Part shown: piece after piece, positions 39,264 to 48,785 of the stretch
Position numbering within the stretch: the first letter of the stretch is position 1
How the letters are laid out: every line of letters starts with the position of its first letter
Assembly: GCA_014084085.1 (NCBI GenBank)
Contig: NPFB01000012.1
Coordinates: forward strand, 723,443-787,442
Length of the DNA stretch: 64,000 bases
From: Hondaea fermentalgiana
Taxonomy: Eukaryota; Sar; Bigyra; Thraustochytrida; Thraustochytriidae
Direction: 5' to 3'
Position numbers and translations under genes: made by a program
Notes under the pieces: model-generated
What the model was told of the DNA's origin: nothing
The model's input: the letters and a program-made list of their open reading frames with translations, nothing else
Database searches by the model: none

Positions 39264-42035
39264 TTAGTACAGCGCGGCGTCGAGAGCCCGCTGCATCGAG
39301 GCGTTGGCATCGCCACCGTCCCGCGCAGGAAAGGGAAAAGGCTCGCCGGTAATCTTCTCGTACAACATGATGTAGCGACGCGAGAGCTCGGCGACGAGAT
39401 GAGCAGGGGCCTCAGGAAGTACCTCGTCCTTGTAAGGGTCGCAGCGCTCCGTGTACCAGAGACGCACAAACTCCTTATCAATGTGCTGCGGGGAGCGGCC
39501 AGCTTCGACATTGGCACGATGCGTCTTGTCATCGCCCACCCAGTATCGCGAGCAGTCCGGCGTGTGGATTTCGTCAATGAGGAGAATCTCGCCAGTTTCA
39601 AGGTCACGACCAAACTCGTACTTGGTGTCGACGAGGATGAGACCATGCTCGCTAGCCACCTTTTGGCCAAAGGCAAAGAGTGCCTGGGCCTTTTCGTGGC
39701 AAAAGTCCCAGTCTTCCTTGCTCATCCAGCCATCACGCACAATGGTGTCGGCAGAAATGAGCTCATCGTGCTCGTCGCTCTTGGTCGTAGGCGTGCACAG
39801 GTTCTTCTCGAGCTTCTCGTTCTTACGCAGACCGTCTGGAAGGGAGTGTCCGCAGTACTCGCGCACGCCCTTGTTGTAGTGCGTCCACATGGAGGTACCC
39901 GAGCTTCCCGCAATGTACCCGCGCATGACAAACTCAATGGGAAAGGTCTTGCAGCGGCGCGCAAGAGTCAGGTTCGGATGCAGCGGGTTCGCCGAAGAGT
40001 TCGAGGCATGCAGCTGGTTCTTGATAATGTGCTCCGTCTTGGAGAACCACCACAGCGAAACGAGGTTGAGCACGGCACCCTTGAAAGGAATACGGGCAAG
40101 AGGCCTGTCAAAGGCCGTCAGGCGGTCCGTGGTGACGAGAACCACGTTGCGGCCGTCGTCGTAGCGATCACGGACCTTGCCAACGTACTTGGCCACCTCG
40201 GTCTGGCCCTCGCAAGGCGTGAGGTTGAGATCCGTGGCATCGACTGTGCAGTTGATGTTGGCGCGAATGCGGGGCAGGTAGAGGTGCGTCTTGTCCTTGT
40301 TCGTATACTCGCTGAGATACTGCTCGTACTTGACGTTCTCAAGGTGCGCCGCCTTCTCGTGCACGGAATCGCGCTGGTCCGTGTGGTAAGCATCGAGCTC
40401 GCCGCGGAGACGCGCGCCCATGGCGCCCTCTGAGGCAGCCAACATGCGCACGGCCAAGAGGCCGGCATTCATCGAGTTGCCGATGGCGACCGTGGCCACG
40501 GGGACGCCGCGGGGCATCTGCACAATGGAGAGGAGAGAATCCTGACCATTGAGGGTCGAGGTCTTGACCGGAACGCCAATGACCGGAAGCGGCGTGAGCG
40601 CCGCAACCATGCCGGGCAGGTGCGCGGCACCGCCAGCGCCAGCCACAATTACGCGGATTCCGCGGCCCTGGGCCGCCTTGGCGTACTCGTACATGCGGTC
40701 GGGCGTGCGGTGCGCAGAGACCACAGAGAGTTCAAAGGGAACGCGAAACTGCGTGAGCATATCAGCGCAGGCGCGCATCGTGGGCAGATCCGAGTCGCTG
40801 CCCATGATGATGCCAACAACGGGACTGGCCGCAGCGGCGCCGTCCTTTCCGCCCATTGTCTCAACGTCAGTTTCGTCGAGAGGCTCGCCAAGCTGCACGA
40901 GACGGCGGCGCAGCTCGGGCATGTCGGGAGCGGTGACGGTGATGTGTCCAAGCTTGCGACCGGGGCGCGAATCCTTGCCATACCAGTGGACCTTGGCGCC
41001 CGGAACGGTAAGAGCAGGGCGCAAGGCCTCGAGGGTTTCCTCTTCTGAGGCGGCGCCAAGGATGTTGATCATGGCGGCCGCGCCAACGCGAAGGCTCGGA
41101 TCGCCGAGGGGCAGCCCAGAGACGGCGCGAAGATGCTGCTCGAACTGACTGGTCACGCACGCCTCAATGGTCAGGTGGCCCGAGTTGTGGGGACGCGGGG
41201 CCATCTCGTTGTACAGCACGCGGTCGCCGCCCATCCAGAACATTTCGATGGCGAAAACACCGGCGCCCTCGATGGCACGCACGGCGCACTCTGCGACGCG
41301 CTGGGCCTCGATACGCGCACTTTCGGGGAGCGGGAAAGACGGCGGGACCACAACGACACGGCAAATGTTGTCGGCTTGGCGGGTTTCGACGACGTCGTAG
41401 CAAGAGGTATTGCCCTTGCGGTCGCGCGCCACGATGCACGCGAGCTCGGCCTTGAAGGGGGCCCAGCGCTCCAGGTAGACACCACCAGCCTCGACAGCCT
41501 TGCCAAGGGACTGGAGGGCCGCTTCAATGCCGTCGGCAGACTGAATGACCGCGTTGCCTTTGCCATCATAGGCCATGCACCGACTCTTGAGCATCACGGG
41601 GAAGCCGCCAAGACGCTCCTCCGTGGCTTCGCGGATGGCACTCACCGTGGGCTCTACCTTTTCGTAGTCGCCAATGGGGACTCCGCGCTTCGCCATGACA
41701 TCCTTTTGCACGGCCTTGTCGGCGATGATGCGCAGAGCAGATGGGGCCGGGTGTACGGGGCGGCCCTGCTCGGCCAGCTTTTCGAGCCCGTCAACGTTAA
41801 CGTGTTCGATTTCCACGGTGGTCACGTCGCCCTCGAGGTTCACGACGTTGTCAAAGTCGGTAAAGCTTCCCTCCACGACCCTGCACACCGGCGCGGCGGA
41901 GCTCTTCTGGCCCGCCGGGTCCAGGCACACGACGTCGAGGCCAAGCCGCGCTCCGTCGAGCGCCATCATGCGGCCCAGCTGCCCGCCGCCCAGCACGCTC
42001 ACGGTGCGGGCCACGCCGTCCAGTCGGTTGGCCAT
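39264..42035 (-). CDS. Trifunctional PurK-PurE-PurC purine biosynthesis enzyme
   Basis: 923 aa from the ATG at 42035 (upstream codons are low-complexity leader). Three domains in order. PurK (N5-CAIR synthetase, ATP-grasp) ~12-385, starting [12 protein letters not shown], with [11 protein letters not shown]. Class I PurE (N5-CAIR mutase) ~405-555, with GSDSD at 412-416, SAHRTP at 440-445 and [12 protein letters not shown]. PurC (SAICAR synthase) ~612-905, with [31 protein letters not shown] and [12 protein letters not shown]. Together they turn AIR into SAICAR in three consecutive steps of de novo IMP synthesis in the cytosol. Fungi and plants fuse only PurK-PurE; animals fuse PurC with class II PurE. 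All key motifs are present, so all three activities are expected. Confidence 0.95.
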   Translation of the reverse strand: MANRLDGVARTVSVLGGGQLGRMMALDGARLGLDVVCLDPAGQKSSAAPVCRVVEGSFTDFDNVVNLEGDVTTVEIEHVNVDGLEKLAEQGRPVHPAPSALRIIADKAVQKDVMAKRGVPIGDYEKVEPTVSAIREATEERLGGFPVMLKSRCMAYDGKGNAVIQSADGIEAALQSLGKAVEAGGVYLERWAPFKAELACIVARDRKGNTSCYDVVETRQADNICRVVVVPPSFPLPESARIEAQRVAECAVRAIEGAGVFAIEMFWMGGDRVLYNEMAPRPHNSGHLTIEACVTSQFEQHLRAVSGLPLGDPSLRVGAAAMINILGAASEEETLEALRPALTVPGAKVHWYGKDSRPGRKLGHITVTAPDMPELRRRLVQLGEPLDETDVETMGGKDGAAAASPVVGIIMGSDSDLPTMRACADMLTQFRVPFELSVVSAHRTPDRMYEYAKAAQGRGIRVIVAGAGGAAHLPGMVAALTPLPVIGVPVKTSTLNGQDSLLSIVQMPRGVPVATVAIGNSMNAGLLAVRMLAASEGAMGARLRGELDAYHTDQRDSVHEKAAHLENVKYEQYLSEYTNKDKTHLYLPRIRANINCTVDATDLNLTPCEGQTEVAKYVGKVRDRYDDGRNVVLVTTDRLTAFDRPLARIPFKGAVLNLVSLWWFSKTEHIIKNQLHASNSSANPLHPNLTLARRCKTFPIEFVMRGYIAGSSGTSMWTHYNKGVREYCGHSLPDGLRKNEKLEKNLCTPTTKSDEHDELISADTIVRDGWMSKEDWDFCHEKAQALFAFGQKVASEHGLILVDTKYEFGRDLETGEILLIDEIHTPDCSRYWVGDDKTHRANVEAGRSPQHIDKEFVRLWYTERCDPYKDEVLPEAPAHLVAELSRRYIMLYEKITGEPFPFPARDGGDANASMQRALDAALY

Positions 42036-42696
42036 CGTGCCTTTTTCTCCAAGTTCTCTCCTCTCCGCCGCCTGCGCTCGCTCCTCCTCTCCTCCTCGCT
42101 CTGCGCGCTCTCTCCCGCGCCCGGCGCGTCTCGAGTCTGTCAGTCGCTTCGAGGCTGGATCCAACAACCAACTGCATCCAACGGGTGGCTCCGGGGCACC
42201 GTTTCGCCGTCATCGCCTGTAGTCAAAAGCCAGAGTGCGCGCACCAGCTGCACCTGCACCTGCAACTGATAGGATAGTGTGCCTGGCTGAGGCTGCAGAC
42301 AAGCAAGCCTACATGTGCATGTTGCACGAGCAGGAGCCAGAATGTGTGCAGTGCAGGCAGTGTATACAAAATGGAGCTTGGCAAAGACGAAGACCGAATT
42401 AAACATCGGGAAAGGGGGGGGGGGGGGGGGGGGGGTGGTCCTTATTTGATGTTGGTGGCGTGGCGGTGGAGGTGATGAAGTTTGTCGCAGGTATAGAGCC
42501 CAAGCGCGAGAGACCATCAGGAAAAGAACAAAGTTTTTTCGGGGTGTTTTCTTGTTTGCTTGTCTACGTATGTGTTTGTCTTTTTTGTTTGTTTGCTTAT
42601 TTGTTTGTATGTTTGTTTGCTCGGGGACTTACCAGCGCAATCGATAGGACCCCCCATTTAAAAATTAAAAAAAATAAATCGAGGTGATCAGCCTGA
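42036..42696. other. Intergenic region with a 22-nt poly(G) tract and TTTG repeats
   Basis: 661 bp between two minus-strand genes. It contains poly(G) at 42414-42435, TGCA-rich sequence near 42310-42360, and TTTG/TTTGC-type repeats at about 42545-42622. No coding frame is supported. Confidence 0.6.
42414..42435. repeat. Poly(G) tract, 22 bases
   Basis: Twenty-two uninterrupted G on the plus strand, in the promoter/5' region of the PurK-PurE-PurC gene (which lies on the minus strand, so its transcript sense is poly(C)). Confidence 0.95.
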
Positions 42697-44667
42697 CTAT
42701 AAGCGCTTCGAAGAATTTGCGGCGCCAGAGCCATTTTCTGGCTTCATGGCGGCGGCGCTCGGTGAGTGTCCATTTCCAAAAGGGTTGTAAGGACCTTCAT
42801 CGTCAAAAGGGTTACCCGCACCACCATTCTCGATCAAGATATCCCGATCGTCGTCCGCAATAGCAGCAGCGTGATCAGCCGAGCCGCGCAAACCAAGCTC
42901 TTCAAGTGTAGGGCGTTTAAAAGCTTGCTCGCTGGACGAAAGACCAACATCCCGAGAGCTGCCTCCAAAAACAGGCTTCATGATGCGCTCATCAAAGTTT
43001 CGCCACGCACGCGTAAAGGTACCATAGCCCCCGCTTCCTTCTACGGTTGCGGACGCAAGAGCCTCTTCCTCTTCGATGGAGAGCGCGCGCTCGAGCACTG
43101 TTTGATTTAGCATTGCCGTGTGCGGGCTCGCGCCAAAATGCAATATTGCACTCGGGGATCGCATGCGCGACAACATGCGCGCTCTTTGCCGATTGTGATA
43201 TTCCAGCTGGGAGGCCTCGTCGGCGACCATCCCTAGGTACTCGGCAATGTAATAAACGCTTCCGCCCATGATGATATAAGTAAATAGGACCACCGAGACT
43301 GTTGTGGTAAGCATTTCTCCCTCTTGATTGAGCACTGGGGCGTGGAGCGCCAGCGCAAAGGCAACGGCGCCTCGAAGTCCCGACCATGAGATGACGAGCT
43401 GGGTCTCGAGAGAGATATAGGCCACAAGCGCTTCCCTGCGGATTTTTGCAACGACCCACTTGCCTGCATTGACAAACCCGCCGAGAATAAAAATGTGAAC
43501 GAAGCGTGAAAGAACACAAAGAACAATGAGGACGCCCGCCAGATCGGGGCGCCACTCGTTCTCACGAACCTCGGCAAGTGTGGTGCCGATAAAGACAAAC
43601 ACAAAGGTTTCGGCCACATGGCCGATGCTCTTGAACCAGGTTGCCGTGGCCACCTGAGACATGTGCGAAATATTGTAAAAGCTGTAGTGGGCCATGGTCG
43701 CGCCGCACAGAAAGAGACTCACCACCGGAGACAATCCGGCCTGTCGCGGCACCAGGTACGAGAGATACGCAAAGAGGAAGAGCACGGCCTGCTCCTTGCC
43801 TGGACTGTCCCGCAGCACAGCATGCTTGAGAATAAGGGCGCTTAGCAGACCAACAGCAATGCCCACTGCCATGGAGATGAGTGTAATGACGAGGAAACGA
43901 AGTGCTAGCAGCCGCACGTCAGCCATGGTGACGTCGTCGATATCCACGTCGCCTCGGGCGACGAGAGTGTTGTGGTACAAGCGGAATCCATTGTACAAAA
44001 CAATGGCGATTGCGCTGTTGAGGACGCTCTCTCCAAAGAGGAGCGCGTAGAGCTGGCGGTCTACATTTCCAGGAAGGACAGTCAACACAGCTCCGGGATC
44101 CACCGCAGACATCATTGAACCTAAAATAAAGCAATCGACCAGAGGCATGTCATCGTCCGTCTCCACCGTCGGCGAAGTGTGAAGATGCGTGGCGATGTCA
44201 CCACCCCGTACCCAGTTAAAGCGATACGCATAAAATACGCCATAACCAATGAGGAGCGTGGACAGAATTGTTCCAAGGAGTGAGAAACACAGAATGCCCG
44301 AGAGGTTCCGGAAAAAACTCTTGTGCTTGACGCTGTAGGCGTTACTGAAGATGATGGCAGGCAGGAAAAATTCGAAAAAGACACCTGAAAATCCACTCGT
44401 GACGTCTTCTGTAAGTTCATCGTAATGCATGGCGTCGGCCACGAGACCGAGGACAACGCCGACGGCAACAGCCATGAGCTGTTCAGGCAACCGACGAAGG
44501 ATTGGGATGGATGTCCGCCAATACATGGTCACCAGGCAAAAGAGATTGGCCGTTGTGAGCATGACTAGCTCCATGACCGGCGGCGCGCCGTTCCCTGAAA
44601 AGTCGTCCGGCGTGCCCAGCACCGAGAGCTCCTCCGCCGTGCCACTCGGCGAGAGCAGAGACGTCAT
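42697..44667 (-). CDS. Na+/H+ exchanger (CPA1/SLC9-type) with altered ND motif
   Basis: 656 aa from the ATG at 44667. About 11-12 TM segments occupy residues ~30-450. NHE landmarks: FFEFFLPAIIFSNAYSVKHKSFFRN (inhibitor/TM4 region), LGSMMSAVDPGAVLTVL (TM5, usually SAVDPVAVL), LFGESVLN, FLCGATMAHYSFYN, ETFVFVFIGTTL, and WSGLRGAVAFALAL (the G-L-R-G-A loop near TM10-11). In the usual GESxLNDA motif the ion-binding Asp is Ser218 here (codon AGC). The sequence pattern and the cytosolic tail resemble endosomal NHE6/7/9 and plant NHX5/6 more than plasma-membrane NHE1. It would be expected in endomembranes, but the missing Asp questions normal exchange. Confidence 0.92.
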   Translation of the reverse strand: MTSLLSPSGTAEELSVLGTPDDFSGNGAPPVMELVMLTTANLFCLVTMYWRTSIPILRRLPEQLMAVAVGVVLGLVADAMHYDELTEDVTSGFSGVFFEFFLPAIIFSNAYSVKHKSFFRNLSGILCFSLLGTILSTLLIGYGVFYAYRFNWVRGGDIATHLHTSPTVETDDDMPLVDCFILGSMMSAVDPGAVLTVLPGNVDRQLYALLFGESVLNSAIAIVLYNGFRLYHNTLVARGDVDIDDVTMADVRLLALRFLVITLISMAVGIAVGLLSALILKHAVLRDSPGKEQAVLFLFAYLSYLVPRQAGLSPVVSLFLCGATMAHYSFYNISHMSQVATATWFKSIGHVAETFVFVFIGTTLAEVRENEWRPDLAGVLIVLCVLSRFVHIFILGGFVNAGKWVVAKIRREALVAYISLETQLVISWSGLRGAVAFALALHAPVLNQEGEMLTTTVSVVLFTYIIMGGSVYYIAEYLGMVADEASQLEYHNRQRARMLSRMRSPSAILHFGASPHTAMLNQTVLERALSIEEEEALASATVEGSGGYGTFTRAWRNFDERIMKPVFGGSSRDVGLSSSEQAFKRPTLEELGLRGSADHAAAIADDDRDILIENGGAGNPFDDEGPYNPFGNGHSPSAAAMKPENGSGAANSSKRL

Positions 44668-45373
44668 GGCGTAGCTCTGTCGCTCGCCGTCCTTGCTTGC
44701 TCGACGCCTCTGCACCGGGGCCGCTCACGATAGTCTCACGCCCTCGCGTTTGCCGCCGAACGCTCGCGGCAAAGCTCGAGGTCGTTCGGTTCGGCCGCGG
44801 CCCGGGATGGACCCTGTGCGTCGCCGCCGCCGCCGCCGCCGCGCGTTCAACCAAAACGCGGTCTGGCCTCCCGGCTGCTCACCTCGATTACCGGTTGAAG
44901 GTGGTGAGATTCGAGGTCAGGGCAGGACAGGATAGGTCGCTTCGCATTACGTACAAAGGCGAGTTTTCGTAGCTGCAGCTGTTTGGTGGATACGTACGAG
45001 ACTGCTACTGAGGAGATGCGAGGAGGGGATCGTGCTGTCATCGTGAATGGTACACGTGCGGCATACAAGCTGCTCGCTCGCGGGAGGTCCTCGATCTTTG
45101 ATGTAGCGTGGGCTCAGAATAGAAGCAATCTTCCGTTTTTTGCGAATTTTTTTTTGGCGATTCTGCGAAGAAGATGGTGAACACGCTCGTATCATTCAAT
45201 GGTCAGAAGCGATATGGTTTTGCCACCTTGCGGCTTTGAGTTTTGGCGTAAAGGAGCAACGTGCGTTGAGTTTCATCACAGAGACAGATCGATTATCTTA
45301 CCGGTCACAGCACAAAGGTCTTTGATTTTGCATTCTACGCAGTTCTTGTTCATCAATTCTCCACGGTGCCACG
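44668..45373. promoter_or_regulatory. Divergent intergenic region with a CGC triplet run
   Basis: 706 bp between the NHE and MsrA starts. (CGC)n lies at about 44822-44842; the MsrA-proximal half is AT-richer with a T9 run near 45148. No supported ORF. Confidence 0.5.
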
Positions 45374-45997
45374 ATGCGTGGCATGCTCGGAGGCCTGTTA
45401 GGCCTGCTGCCAGCGGCGCTGGGCGGGGCCACGAAAGCTGGGCCACGTATGCAGGCGCTTCTGCAGCGCGAGGTGCCGAGCTCGGGAACGTGCGCGCTAC
45501 AAGAGGCACAGACTGCGACCTTTGCAGCGGGATGCTTTTGGGTCGTGGAGCTCCGCTTCCAGCGAATCCCCGGCGTCGTGGAGACGCAAGTGGGATACAC
45601 AGGAGGGCACATGGCGCATCCCACGTACGATGACGTCCTCTCCGACGAGACGGGTCACGCTGAGGCGGTAGAGGTGGCGTTTGATCCGGAGGTGGTCAGC
45701 TTCCGAGAGCTCGCCGATGTCTTTTTCGAGATGCACGATCCGACGACCTTGAATCGCCAAGGAAATGACCACGGCAGACAATATCGCAGCGCCATTTTCT
45801 TCCACAGCAAGGCACAGGAGACTGAGGCCAAGGAGGCCTTGGCAGACGCCCAAAAGCTTTATTCGAACAGTATCAAAACGCAAATCGTGCCTGCCTCGGA
45901 GTGGTGGCCCGCTGAAGAATATCATCAGCGCTACCTGTCCAAGGGCGGGCAGAGCGCCTCAAAGGGGGACCTCTCTCCAATTCGCTGTTACGGATGA
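45374..45997 (+). CDS. msrA: Peptide methionine-S-sulfoxide reductase MsrA
   Basis: 207 aa. The catalytic Cys54 sits in the signature GCFWVVELRFQ; then GVVETQVGYTGGHMAHPTY, TGHAEAVEVAFDP, MHDPTTLNRQGNDHGRQYRSAIFF and the C-terminal IRCYG with its resolving Cys. It reduces Met-S-sulfoxide in proteins using thioredoxin, repairing oxidative damage. The first ~45 residues (MRGMLGGLLGLLPAALGG) are hydrophobic with basic residues and could be a signal or organelle-targeting sequence. The usual region before IRCYG is shortened (SKGGQSASKGDLSP). Divergent from NHE; convergent with the VIT1-like gene. Confidence 0.95.
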   Translation: MRGMLGGLLGLLPAALGGATKAGPRMQALLQREVPSSGTCALQEAQTATFAAGCFWVVELRFQRIPGVVETQVGYTGGHMAHPTYDDVLSDETGHAEAVEVAFDPEVVSFRELADVFFEMHDPTTLNRQGNDHGRQYRSAIFFHSKAQETEAKEALADAQKLYSNSIKTQIVPASEWWPAEEYHQRYLSKGGQSASKGDLSPIRCYG

Positions 45998-46113
45998 GCA
46001 TGGGCTGCCTTCTTTTCTCCGCATAATCAGCATTATGAACCTCAAAAAGCATATTAAAAAAATTTGGTTGCATTCTTTACTCCTGTCCAAAAGCTGGCAG
46101 CCTCTACATTTGA

Positions 46114-46971
46114 TCATTTGGGGTTCTGAAAGAAATCGTGAGCAAGCTCCTCGACGATCATGGCAATGCCGTACGAGGTGGACGCCACCGCAGAGCCAAG
46201 CAAGAGGAACTCGAGACCGCTGTACCACCAAGAAGACGCCGAAAAGGCCGACTTGAAGGATCCCAAAATGAAGAGGACCAGCATGGTAACAATAACGGCT
46301 GTGATGAAGAGCACCGAGCTCGAAACGTCAGGAACGACAAGTGGAACGATCAGGTAGCCAAGAAGTGGCATGGTGCCAAAGATGAGAAAGGAAAAAAAGG
46401 TGACCACGCCGTCCTTGTACGGGTTCTCATCCGGGCCAGGGACCTTGAGCTGCAGCTCCTCGCACATCATAATGTCGATAAAGAATTCCTTGTACTTGGC
46501 CATGGTCTTGACGACCACCTGGGCCTTGTCACGCGGGAGACCACGCTGTTCGTAAAGGTCAACCATCTCGGTAATCTCGCCGTCTTCGAAGTTGTCAAAC
46601 TCCCAGACCTCGCGCTTGCGCTCCTGCATGACATGCTCGTGGTAGGCAATCGTACTCACGCAGTCACCCACGCCCATGGAAAAGGCGTCAGCAACAATGT
46701 TGGACACGCCCAAAATGAGCACAGTGGATGGGCCGAGGTTGCCGCCGGCAGCACCGCTGATGATGGCAAAGCACGTCAGCACGCCGTCCAGTCCGCCGTA
46801 CACGACAGACTTGATGGAGTCGCCGAGCGTGCGATGTCCCTCTTCGGCAGCGTGCGACTTGTGGGCCTCGATGGATGCGCTCACGTTGTTTTCATAGTAG
46901 GCTTGCCTCGCCTTTTCCATGTGCCGGGTCGGCCCTCCGTTGCCGTTTCCGTTCGTCGCGCCGTACATCAT
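46114..46971 (-). CDS. VIT1/CCC1-type vacuolar iron/manganese transporter
   Basis: 285 aa with tandem Met at the start. After a ~45-residue Gly/Asn-rich N-terminus come five TM segments. TM1 begins in SIKSVVYGGLDGVLTCFAIISGAAGG, with the conserved Asp. TM2 has LILGVSNIVADAFSMGVGDCVSTIA. A cytosolic metal-binding helical hairpin (MQERKREVWEFDNFEDGEITEMVDLYEQRG, EEL) is rich in Glu. Then come FFSFLIFGTMPLLGYLI, VLFITAVIVTMLVLFILGSFKSAF and a last TM. Plant VIT1 and yeast CCC1 move cytosolic Fe2+/Mn2+ into vacuoles by H+ antiport; the TM1 Asp and hairpin Glu residues needed for this are present. Vacuolar location is inferred from the family. Confidence 0.93.
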   Translation of the reverse strand: MMYGATNGNGNGGPTRHMEKARQAYYENNVSASIEAHKSHAAEEGHRTLGDSIKSVVYGGLDGVLTCFAIISGAAGGNLGPSTVLILGVSNIVADAFSMGVGDCVSTIAYHEHVMQERKREVWEFDNFEDGEITEMVDLYEQRGLPRDKAQVVVKTMAKYKEFFIDIMMCEELQLKVPGPDENPYKDGVVTFFSFLIFGTMPLLGYLIVPLVVPDVSSSVLFITAVIVTMLVLFILGSFKSAFSASSWWYSGLEFLLLGSAVASTSYGIAMIVEELAHDFFQNPK

Positions 46972-48064
46972 CTTGGCCTATCGTCTGTGTGCAACGTCGC
47001 AGCAGCGTCTGCTGCCTCGCGCCTCTCTGCAGCCTCGCTCGCGTCGCGCGCGCGGGGCAAAGGGCTCGGCCTCGCGGGTCTCGGCGCCACTGCTCTTCGC
47101 CGGCCGACCAGTGCTGCTTCCTCGCCGCTCCTGCGCCTCGCGCGGGCGGCGCAGCGTCTGGCAACTATGCGCCGGCGCCGGCGTCTGTCTGCCGTGGCGA
47201 AGGCGGCCCCGCTTCGGTCTGCCGCGGCTGCTCACGCGCCCGCTCGCATGCGCCGTCGCGCTCTCGCCACCCGTGCAGACTCGAAGGCAGGCGTTTTTGC
47301 TTTTATTTGGATGCCTCCTGCTTGTCGCCTCTTGGACAGGAAGATAGCCTAGCTTCGTGAGAAGCAGGTCCAGCGATGTATCGTTACGATGGAGCACATG
47401 TCATCTCAGCCAGCCACTAGGAACAACTGAATGATTGGGGTGGTTTGATCGGGAGCGACGCTCGCGTCAAGCTGGAGTTTCTTGCGCAAGACACAACGGC
47501 AAGCAATGCCAAAACCGTGCGAAATCAGCCTGAGGAGATTTATTGTCGGTCTCCCAAATCCGACAGCCTGTTTCTTGTTCTGTCACACTCTGCTACTCTT
47601 CACTCTGGCGAATTGGTTCCCAATCAGAGAAGCTCCAGGCATAATTCACTCTGACACACTGCTTTTTCAATTCAACGCGTATGCGAGTTCCCTCTGCAGA
47701 AGCATTCTTTGTGCGAATTGGCGCTTCGAATGGCATCAGGATCTCAGGGAGCTAATAAGACAAAAGTCGAGAGTGCGAAGCAAATGAACGTTATCAAGTC
47801 CATACAAGCAAAGCTCAGGTGCTACCATGCTATGACAATGAGATGGGAATTACAGGCAGTTAGCGAAGAGCAAAATGTAGAACCAGCGAGCGCGGTCAGC
47901 ATGTAGATTCGAATTCGAAGCGGGACGACTGCGCTCGGGGATGATAAAGTATCAGAGGATCTCGAAAACTGAGCACCAAGTTCACGTTGAGAAAAAGCCC
48001 TAGATGTCCTGAATCTAAAGAAGAAAAGGAAGGATTGGTCTTACTATGCAAGTTGAATGAAACG

Positions 48065-48099
48065 TTATCCCCACGTATCGAGGGATAGACGGGGGATAA
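48065..48099. other. Inverted repeat/hairpin, 8-bp perfect arms with inner stem
   Basis: Arms TTATCCCC (48065-48072) and GGGGATAA (48092-48099). Inside, TATC/GATA closes a GAGG tetraloop, flanked by a CG pair on each side. Confidence 0.75.
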
Positions 48100-48334
48100 A
48101 ACGAGCAAGGGACAACAATTGACGCTATCGAGCACTGTGCCTCTGCTCCCTAACGACGTTAGCGACGTCGAGCAGTACATTTCGAGCCTCTCATCAACTC
48201 CGTCCGCGGGTGGTTACCTATGTAAAAGTAAGTAGTGTATGATTTGGCGTTAAACTTGAATTCACCGTCAATGCTCCAGAGTGAAAAAGGATACGATATG
48301 GTCTAATCAAGCCATTCCTTCGTAGGAAAGGACT

Positions 48335-48416
48335 ATACCGACGAAGCAGGAGCCTTAGCGCTCTACGCTCGCTTCACGAGCGTCTCCTTCATTCCCCATT
48401 ATTGCATCGTCGGTAT
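48335..48416. ncRNA. Candidate structured RNA or long nested hairpin
   Basis: Three nested perfect pairings: ATACCGACGA (48335-48344) with TCGTCGGTAT (48407-48416); AGGAG (48348-48352) with CTCCT (48384-48388); and ACGCTCG (48365-48371) with CGAGCGT (48377-48383) around a CTTCA loop. A further small hairpin, TTCCT-TCGT-AGGAA, lies just upstream at 48315-48328. It lies in a region without ORFs. Not recognised as U1, U2, U4, U5, U6, SRP, 5S or tRNA. The strand cannot be decided from a symmetric fold. Confidence 0.35.
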
Positions 48417-48605
48417 CCGCCTATGCACACCGCGTTGGCATTGCCGTGTACAAAGCAAGGTTCTGTTCTCCCCGTCGCGCCGTTACCGCCAGCACTGCTG
48501 CCACCGCCGCTCTTGTCGCGCCTCTGTCGCATGCGTCGCAGTCAATCTTGGCCAGCCAGCACCTTGCCCTCTCCTCACCTACTGATCTCGATAGAGTTCG
48601 CCTGT

Positions 48606-48641
48606 AAGCGGGTCCAGAGTGACCCCATCTCGAACCCGCTT
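48606..48641. other. Inverted repeat, 8-bp perfect arms
   Basis: AAGCGGGT (48606-48613) pairs with ACCCGCTT (48634-48641), enclosing a short GAG/CTC pair. Confidence 0.7.
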
Positions 48642-48723
48642 GCGCTGCGCGTACCAGACCCGGTATAAACCTTCCATTTTAAAAGATTGTAAATTCTCTG
48701 TGTTATGTGCGACAAAACCACGT

Positions 48724-48785
48724 GTGGACGGCGTCCACTTCCCTAGGGTACAAGCAAGCCCTGTTTAGGGCGGTACTTCACCGCC
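48724..48785. other. Row of three hairpins, two of them mutually exclusive
   Basis: GTGGAC-GGC-GTCCAC (48724-48738), GCCCT-GTTT-AGGGC (48758-48771) and GGCGGT-ACTTC-ACCGCC (48769-48785). The last two share bases 48769-48771, so only one of them can form at a time. Confidence 0.7.

Noticed and set aside
39399..40433. 344-codon plus-strand frame over the PurC part of the purine fusion
   Set aside because: Antisense shadow of a GC-biased gene; no domain.
46138..47352. 404-codon plus-strand frame over the VIT1-like gene
   Set aside because: Antisense shadow; His/Val/Arg-rich translation without motifs, while the minus strand encodes a complete VIT1-type transporter.
48335..48416. MITE with terminal inverted repeats
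   Set aside because: The 10-bp arms have no flanking target-site duplication that I can see and no second copy in the window; the nested inner stems fit an RNA fold better, though not proven.
48606..48641. tRNA gene on the minus strand (GGGTTCGA-like arm)
   Set aside because: No A box at the right distance, no CC closing the T arm, and no acceptor stem; the inverted repeat is explained as a simple hairpin.
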